Origin: an uncultured bacterium
GTDB taxonomy: Bacteria; Bacillota_I; Bacilli_A; RFN20; CAG-826
Length of the DNA: 46,134 nt
Reading direction: 5' to 3'
NCBI GenBank assembly: GCA_949299395.1
Contig: CASGAB010000008.1
Coordinates: 1-46,134 of the forward strand
In this document: in pieces, positions 41,514 to 46,134 of the stretch
Numbering within the stretch: the first letter of the stretch is position 1
Layout: every line of letters begins with the position of its first letter
Position numbers and translations under genes: made by a program
Notes under the pieces: generated by a model
The model's database searches: none
What the model was told of the DNA's origin: nothing
Seen by the model: only the letters and a program-made list of their open reading frames with translations

Positions 41514-43334
41514 TTATTCAAGTTCAATGCTTCCGTTATAAAGAGAATAGTATCTTCCTTTCATTTCTAATAGTTGCTCATGATTTCCTCTTTCAATAAT
41601 TTTTCCATGATCTAAAACTAAGATTGCAGTAGCATTTCTAACTGTTGAAAGACGATGAGCAATAACTAAAACAGTTCGATTTTCCATTAATTTATCCATA
41701 GATTTTTCAACAATCTTTTCAGTTCTAGTATCAATATTTGAAGTTGCTTCATCTAAGATTAATAGTGGAGGATGAGAAATAGCTGCTCTAGCTAAAGAAA
41801 GAAGTTGTCTTTCGCCTTCACTTAAATTGATTGCGTCATCATAAAGCATCGTATCGTAATTATCTTTAAGTTTAGTAATAAAATGAGTTGCTCCACCAAT
41901 TTCAGCAGCGGCTTTAACTTCATCGATTGTAGAGTGTCTTCTTGGATATTTAATATTATTTAAAATAGTATCATTAAAAAGATGTGTTTCTTGAGTAACC
42001 ATTGAGGTAGCTCTTCTAAGTGATTCAAGTTTAATATCAAAAATATTAATCCCATCATAAGTAATTAATCCTTCATTGATGTCATAAAAACGTGTAATTA
42101 ATGAGATAATTGTTGTTTTTCCAGCTCCTGTTGAACCAACAAAAGCAATTTTTTCACCCTTATTTGCATAGAAAGAAACATCATTTAAAACAAGTTTATC
42201 TTTTTCATATCCAAACTTAACATGTTCAAAAACAATGTCACCTTTTAATGGAGTATGTGTATTTTCATCAATTTCCCAATAATATGTATCGTTGATTTTT
42301 ACTAATTTTACATGACCTTTATCTTTTAACTTTTCTTCATCTAAATCTAAGAAAGAGAAAATTCTTTCACTACCTGCTAAAGCATTTAAAATCGTATTAA
42401 AATGGAGTGTGAAGAAGTTAAATGGTTGAGCACTTTGTCTAACATAAATTAAAAATGGCGATAAAGCTGCAATTCCTTCAGGAAGTAAACCATAAGCAAT
42501 AAATAAAATTCCTACAATCGAGCAAATTGCGAAGTTTAGATAAGACAAAGAAACAATAACAGGAACATTTAATTGAGTATGGAAGAAAGCAGAAGTAGAA
42601 GCTTCTCTCCAATCGTTATTTTTCTTTTTAAATACTTCAAATGAATCATCTTCGTGTTCAAAAGCTTTATTAACTTTAATTCCTCTTAAATCTTCTTCAA
42701 TACAACCGTTTAAAATAGATAAAGTTTCTTGTTGTTTTCTAAAATATTTACGACATTTACGTGAATTTATTCCAATAAAGATAATAATTGAAAGAATAAT
42801 AAATGTTGCGATTAAACTCATATAAACATTAATTAAAAACATACATAAAATAGTTCCAATAATGTTACAAATTGAGAAAACAATGTTTGCAAATGATTGG
42901 TTCAAAGCATTGATTGTTGAATCAACATCATTTGTAAAATAAGACATAATTTCACCAACCTGTCTTCTATCAAAATATTCAACAGGTAAAGCTAAAACTT
43001 TTTTAATTAAATCTTCTCTAAGTTTAAAAACAACTCGTTGAGAAAGTCTAATCATGATTTGAGTATAAGAAAGATTTGCTAAGGCTCCTAAAAGATAAAT
43101 TAAAGCCATTAAAGATGTATATCTAACTGTATAGGTAAAATCTTTAGCTAAAATACCATTAGCAATAACATCTTTAAGCATGAAAGTGCCATAAATTTGG
43201 GCAAAAGATGTATAAATGACTAAAAGTAAAACAAGGCAAAGACCTAGTCTATAACCTTTAAAATATCCTAACAATCTCCATAAAGTTTGGAAACTATTCT
43301 TACTAAATCTTCTTTTATTAACAACCTTTTCCAT
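41514..43334 (-). CDS. ABC exporter subunit with the canonical ATP site
   Basis: A 606-aa half-transporter: six helices (about 20-320), then an NBD with Walker A GSTGAGKTTI, Q-loop TQETHLF, a signature changed to NLSEGERQL, Walker B LLILDEATSNID with catalytic Glu, and switch His in VIAHRLSTV. It is the downstream gene of a pair. The partner has a degenerate Walker B and switch, and this one carries the non-standard signature, exactly as in heterodimeric exporters of the TM287/288, BmrCD and LmrCD type. Drug or lipid export is likely. Confidence 0.94.
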   Translation of the reverse strand: MEKVVNKRRFSKNSFQTLWRLLGYFKGYRLGLCLVLLLVIYTSFAQIYGTFMLKDVIANGILAKDFTYTVRYTSLMALIYLLGALANLSYTQIMIRLSQRVVFKLREDLIKKVLALPVEYFDRRQVGEIMSYFTNDVDSTINALNQSFANIVFSICNIIGTILCMFLINVYMSLIATFIILSIIIFIGINSRKCRKYFRKQQETLSILNGCIEEDLRGIKVNKAFEHEDDSFEVFKKKNNDWREASTSAFFHTQLNVPVIVSLSYLNFAICSIVGILFIAYGLLPEGIAALSPFLIYVRQSAQPFNFFTLHFNTILNALAGSERIFSFLDLDEEKLKDKGHVKLVKINDTYYWEIDENTHTPLKGDIVFEHVKFGYEKDKLVLNDVSFYANKGEKIAFVGSTGAGKTTIISLITRFYDINEGLITYDGINIFDIKLESLRRATSMVTQETHLFNDTILNNIKYPRRHSTIDEVKAAAEIGGATHFITKLKDNYDTMLYDDAINLSEGERQLLSLARAAISHPPLLILDEATSNIDTRTEKIVEKSMDKLMENRTVLVIAHRLSTVRNATAILVLDHGKIIERGNHEQLLEMKGRYYSLYNGSIELE

Positions 43335-43337
43335 AGC

Positions 43338-45083
43338 CTATAAACCCTCATTTTGAATTTCGTTAATGTCCTTATAGATAGGATCGTTAATAGCAAGATC
43401 AGCGTGAGTACCAATTGAAGAAATAAACCCTTTTTCTAAAACGATAATTTGATCACTGTCTTTGATAGTAGATATTTTTTGAGAAATAACAATTTTAGTT
43501 ATATCTTTTAAATTATTTTTTAAGTTTTCTTTAACTTTAGCTTCGGTAATTCTATCTAAAGCCGAGAAAGAATCATCTAAAATTAAGATTTTTGGTTTCA
43601 TTAAAATGGCTCTAGCTAAACAAACTCTTTGGCGTTGGCCACCACTTAAATTTGTTCCACCTTCTGAAAGCATTGTATTAAAACCATCATCTAAATCATT
43701 GGTAATAAAATCATATGCGCAAGCAATCTTTGCAGCTTCATAAACTTCTTCATCAGTTGCATCTTTATTTCCCCATTTAATGTTATTTAAAACCGTGTCA
43801 TTAAATAAGAATGGATTTTGGAAAGAAACTGAAATATTTTTTCTTAATTCATGAATTGAATATTCTCGTATATCGTGCCCACCAATTAAAATATTTCCTT
43901 CAGATACATCATAAAATCTTAAAAGTAAGTTAATAAGTGTAGTTTTTGAAGAACCAGTTTGTCCAACAACACCAACAAATGCACCTTGTTTAATTTTTAA
44001 AGAAACATCATTTAAAACATAGTTTTTATCATTAAAATAGGAAAAACTTACATTTTTGAATTCAATGTTTCCGTCTTCTACAACTAAAGGAGAATTTGGA
44101 TTATCTCTAATTTCACTATTTACATCTAACATTTCTTTAACACGAGTAACTGAAGCTTCAGCTCTATTAAAATTAAGCATAACGTTTGCTAACATTTGAG
44201 TTGTTGCTAAAAGTTGAGTTAAATATGTTAAAAACATTGATAAATTAATAATTAAAGAAGCATATTTATCATCTAAAGCTAAATAGCCACCTAAATATAA
44301 AAGTCCAACAGTTGTGCCATATAAAATGAGTTCTTGTATAGGCATCATAAGCGCGTTTGCGCCCATTGCATTATTAGCTGATTTTCTTGAATTTTCGTTG
44401 ATTTCTTTAAACTTTTCTTCTTCGTAATTTTCTTTTACATAGCTCTTAACAGTTTTAATAGCAACGATTGATTCTTTTGTTGATCTATTCATGCTATCAA
44501 CTATTTTTTGAATTTTAATAAATCTAGGTTTTACATAAATAACGATTAAATACATGCTTAATCCAGCAAGAGGAATTGAAATAAATAAAACCCAAGATAA
44601 TTCAGGCGAAGTAATGCTAGCTAAAATTAAAGTTGCAATTAACATTACAGGAGCTCTAAAAAGAGGTCTAAATGAAACTGAAACAGTATCAGCAATGATG
44701 TTGATATCACTTGTTAATCTCGTTAATAAAGAAGATGCACTAACTGAATCTAAATTATGGAATGAATAATTTTTTAATTTTGCATATTCAGCAGTTCTAA
44801 TTTCATATCCAACGCCTTTAGAAAAGCGAGCAACATATTTAGCAAATAGAACGCCACAAAGGAAAGCTAGAATACCGCATAAAATCATTGTGACTGATAA
44901 AAATACAACAACATCTGTATGAATTTCATAAGTTGTTCCAATAGGAGTAATGCCTTTTTCAAGCATTTCAGCCATTAAATAAGGACACGAAAGTTCAAGT
45001 AAAGACTCGATAATTATCGTAATTGCTGCGATAAAAAAATCTTTTTTATAAGGACCTATGTATTTATATAACAACTTAAACAT
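43338..45083 (-). CDS. ABC exporter subunit with a degenerate ATP site
   Basis: A 581-aa half-transporter: six helices, then an NBD with Walker A written GQTGSSKTTL (Ser for the usual Gly before Lys), signature NLSGGQRQR, Walker B ILILDDSFSALD (Asp in place of catalytic Glu) and a switch loop VISQKISTI (Gln in place of His). These three changes mark the non-hydrolysing site of a heterodimer. The partner gene starts 3 nt after its stop. A 20-bp palindrome lies 11-30 nt upstream of the ATG. Confidence 0.94.
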   Translation of the reverse strand: MFKLLYKYIGPYKKDFFIAAITIIIESLLELSCPYLMAEMLEKGITPIGTTYEIHTDVVVFLSVTMILCGILAFLCGVLFAKYVARFSKGVGYEIRTAEYAKLKNYSFHNLDSVSASSLLTRLTSDINIIADTVSVSFRPLFRAPVMLIATLILASITSPELSWVLFISIPLAGLSMYLIVIYVKPRFIKIQKIVDSMNRSTKESIVAIKTVKSYVKENYEEEKFKEINENSRKSANNAMGANALMMPIQELILYGTTVGLLYLGGYLALDDKYASLIINLSMFLTYLTQLLATTQMLANVMLNFNRAEASVTRVKEMLDVNSEIRDNPNSPLVVEDGNIEFKNVSFSYFNDKNYVLNDVSLKIKQGAFVGVVGQTGSSKTTLINLLLRFYDVSEGNILIGGHDIREYSIHELRKNISVSFQNPFLFNDTVLNNIKWGNKDATDEEVYEAAKIACAYDFITNDLDDGFNTMLSEGGTNLSGGQRQRVCLARAILMKPKILILDDSFSALDRITEAKVKENLKNNLKDITKIVISQKISTIKDSDQIIVLEKGFISSIGTHADLAINDPIYKDINEIQNEGL

Positions 45084-45093
45084 GCAATAATTT

Positions 45094-45113
45094 TATACTT
45101 GTAAACAAGTATA
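45094..45113. promoter_or_regulatory. 20-bp palindromic operator candidate of the ABC exporter
   Basis: TATACTTG-TAAA-CAAGTATA is a perfect dyad with 8-bp arms, overlapping the -10-like TATAAA of the exporter operon on the minus strand. The ACTTG...CAAGT core resembles MarR- or TetR-type sites. No such regulator gene is adjacent. Confidence 0.55.
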
Positions 45114-45144
45114 ATCAAACTAATAAAAAATATTTTTAAAAAAT

Positions 45145-45171
45145 TTAGCACTTAACTATTGACAGTGCTAA
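45145..45171. promoter_or_regulatory. CIRCE element 1 (HrcA operator)
   Basis: TTAGCACTT-N9-CAGTGCTAA matches the CIRCE consensus TTAGCACTC-N9-GAGTGCTAA in all but the innermost positions. It overlaps the -35 box of the hsp20 promoter. Confidence 0.9.
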
Positions 45172-45186
45172 AAACGGTCTTATAAT
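45159..45186 (+). promoter_or_regulatory. hsp20 promoter
   Basis: -35 TTGACA and -10 TATAAT, both perfect, are 16 nt apart. The -35 box lies inside CIRCE 1 and the second CIRCE starts 5 nt after the -10 box. Confidence 0.85.
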
Positions 45187-45190
45187 ATAG

Positions 45191-45217
45191 TTAGCACTTA
45201 GGAAGGTAAAGTGCTAA
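45191..45217. promoter_or_regulatory. CIRCE element 2 (HrcA operator)
   Basis: TTAGCACTT-N9-AAGTGCTAA, a perfect dyad with 9-bp arms, at the start of transcription. The spacing to CIRCE 1 is 46 nt, allowing two HrcA dimers on one promoter. Confidence 0.92.
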
Positions 45218-45254
45218 AACAAAATACTTAATAATTATTTTGGAGGTTTATTAT

Positions 45255-45665
45255 ATGACTTACGATTTATATGACACATTCTATGACACATTATTTAATG
45301 ATGGAAGAAATTCCAGAAATATGATGTTAAGAACAGATATTTTAGAAGAAAATGATTCTTATGTTCTTTATATCGATATGCCTGGAGCTAAAAAAGAAGA
45401 TATTAAACTCGACTACGTTGATAAATATTTAAAAGTTTCTTATAAAGAAAAACAAGCTATTGATAATGAAGGTAAAGAAGATAACCATAATCACTATGAA
45501 GGAAAATATTTAAGAAGAGAAAGATTTAATGGTTCATATTCTAGATCATTCTTATTCAATGATATCGATGCAAACAACATTGAAGCTTCATATACAGATG
45601 GTGTTTTAAAAGTTGTTTTACATAAACGCATCGAAAATAATGCTAAAGCAATTGAAATTAAATAG
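45255..45665 (+). CDS. Small heat shock protein, Hsp20/alpha-crystallin family
   Basis: An ATP-independent holdase chaperone, 136 aa. The alpha-crystallin domain spans about 28-125 (RTDILEENDSYVLYIDMPGAKKEDIKL, split here) with the closing signature YTDGVLKVVLHK and a C-terminal IEI (I-x-I) motif that drives assembly. I chose the ATG at 45255, which has GGAGG 8 nt upstream. Two CIRCE boxes show HrcA control, that is, induction by heat or unfolded proteins. It is a single gene with its own terminator. Confidence 0.95.
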   Translation: MTYDLYDTFYDTLFNDGRNSRNMMLRTDILEENDSYVLYIDMPGAKKEDIKLDYVDKYLKVSYKEKQAIDNEGKEDNHNHYEGKYLRRERFNGSYSRSFLFNDIDANNIEASYTDGVLKVVLHKRIENNAKAIEIK

Positions 45666-45690
45666 TTAAAAGCTATATTCGCTCCTTATA

Positions 45691-45726
45691 GCCCTTATGT
45701 CTTGCCCTTTGCATAAGGGCTTTTCT
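45691..45726 (+). terminator. hsp20 terminator
   Basis: AGCCCTTATG and CATAAGGGCT form a 10-bp stem with a 12-nt loop, followed by TTTCTTT. Confidence 0.8.
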
Positions 45727-45750
45727 TTATATCCTATTTAAATATTATTA

Positions 45751-45770
45751 AAGGGATAGGATTATCCCTT
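45751..45770. repeat. Inverted repeat downstream of hsp20
   Basis: AAGGGATA and TATCCCTT enclose GGAT, without a T-run. It is not a terminator by itself. It might be an RNA hairpin. The rest of 45771-45952 holds a TATAAT at 45883-45888 and otherwise nothing I can assign. Confidence 0.45.
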
Positions 45771-45952
45771 AGCCCTTCACAAACAAGAATGCTTTCATCG
45801 AGTAAGTTTTTACACATTTTTAATAAATTTTTTAAAAATTTTTAATACTTAGTTTTATATGAAATAAAGTGAGATTTCATTTTATAATTATAAAAATGAA
45901 TAAATTAATTAATTGAATTTTTACCTAATTTATCATATTATTTATAAGCATT

Positions 45953-46029
45953 GCGCTAGTAGCTCAACTGGATAGAGTGTTTGGCTACGAACCAAGAGGT
46001 TGCGGGTTCGACTCCTGCCTAGCGCGCCA
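45953..46029 (+). tRNA. tRNA-Arg(ACG)
   Basis: A 77-nt cloverleaf: acceptor GCGCTAG/CTAGCGC, anticodon stem TTTGG/CCAAG (one mismatch) around CTACGAA (ACG), T loop TTCGACT, CCA encoded. After A34-to-inosine editing by TadA it reads CGU, CGC and CGA but not CGG. Confidence 0.95.
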
Positions 46030-46043
46030 AAAAATATGAAATT

Positions 46044-46134
46044 ACCCCCAAAAGTTGCACTGAACAAAATTATTATGTAATGTGTAACAAAGGGGGTTTT
46101 TATGTTAATTAACAATCAAAAAAAGCTCGAGGCC
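46044..46134 (+). other. Possible left end of an IS3-like element and start of its first gene
   Basis: Just after tRNA-Arg the sequence ACCCCCAAAAGTTGCACTGA resembles IS3-family termini. ATG at 46102, preceded by GGGGG, opens a frame MLINNQKKLEA that runs off the window. The region beside a tRNA is a usual insertion place. The call rests on little sequence. Confidence 0.3.

Noticed and set aside
45896-45928. 10-codon frame with an internal TGA 7 nt after a TATAAT near 45883
   Set aside because: Too short to judge. The TATAAT more likely belongs to the downstream tRNA-Arg.

Overview
The window is AT-rich chromosomal DNA from a low-GC Bacilli lineage close to the Mollicutes, probably an uncultivated host-associated bacterium. 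The signs are short intergenic gaps, Shine-Dalgarno-preceded genes mixed with near-leaderless ones, a Mycoplasma-style long PotA, CIRCE control of Hsp20, single-copy scattered tRNAs, and almost only TAA/TAG stops. No species can be named from the sequence alone.

Layout. 1-4.7 kb: tRNA-Arg(UCU), then argS-purB-purA. 4.8-9.9 kb: a spermidine/putrescine ABC operon (potA-potB-potC-potD). 9.9-12.0 kb: a 52-aa orphan protein, a DUF2130 coiled-coil protein, tRNA-Cys and tRNA-Pro. 12.1-15.5 kb: a twice-frameshifted CAT-like acetyltransferase, a membrane GT2 glycosyltransferase, an aldo/keto reductase and a DtxR-type regulator. 15.6-18.7 kb: a ferrous iron operon (feoA-feoA-feoB-Cys-rich membrane peptide). 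18.9-21.7 kb: two different IS30-family elements side by side, each with a frameshifted transposase. 21.8-25.0 kb: a five-tRNA operon, a second GT2, a PlsC-like acyltransferase, tRNA-Val and tRNA-Thr. 25.0-32.6 kb: an adhesin-like lipoprotein facing a MerR regulator, a FtsX-type ABC transporter, an ABC-F protein and upp. 32.6-41.5 kb: sirtuin, CDF metal transporter, tRNA-Leu, a broken HTH/membrane protein, L-cysteine desulfidase, HAD phosphatase, GPH/MFS transporter, GDPD and a DUF308 protein. 41.5-46.1 kb: a heterodimeric ABC exporter, hsp20 behind two CIRCE boxes, tRNA-Arg(ACG), and the first bases of what may be an IS3-like element.

The most interesting signal is in the genetic code. Codon CGG is extremely rare in frame. 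In the two host genes where the residue can be aligned from family knowledge (PurB residue 87 and the CAT-like protein) it sits exactly where the family carries Trp, while AGG, CGA and CGC sit at conserved Arg sites. The two tRNA-Arg genes present (UCU and ACG) would not read CGG. Separately, TGA interrupts two long reading frames that continue in the same frame beyond it (an ABC-F ATPase and a polytopic membrane protein), and only one gene in the window could end on TGA, with an in-frame TAG two codons on. A lineage with CGG and perhaps UGA as minor Trp codons is the simplest joint reading. Nonsense decay is the alternative for the TGA cases.

Other points of note are a lipoprotein gene switched off by one extra copy of a 5-bp repeat and driven by a MerR-type 19-bp-spacer promoter, a 10-bp inverted repeat bracketing the tRNA-operon promoter, a 20-bp palindrome upstream of the drug-exporter pair, and several single-base frameshifts, some in A-runs, which may be real decay or consensus error.
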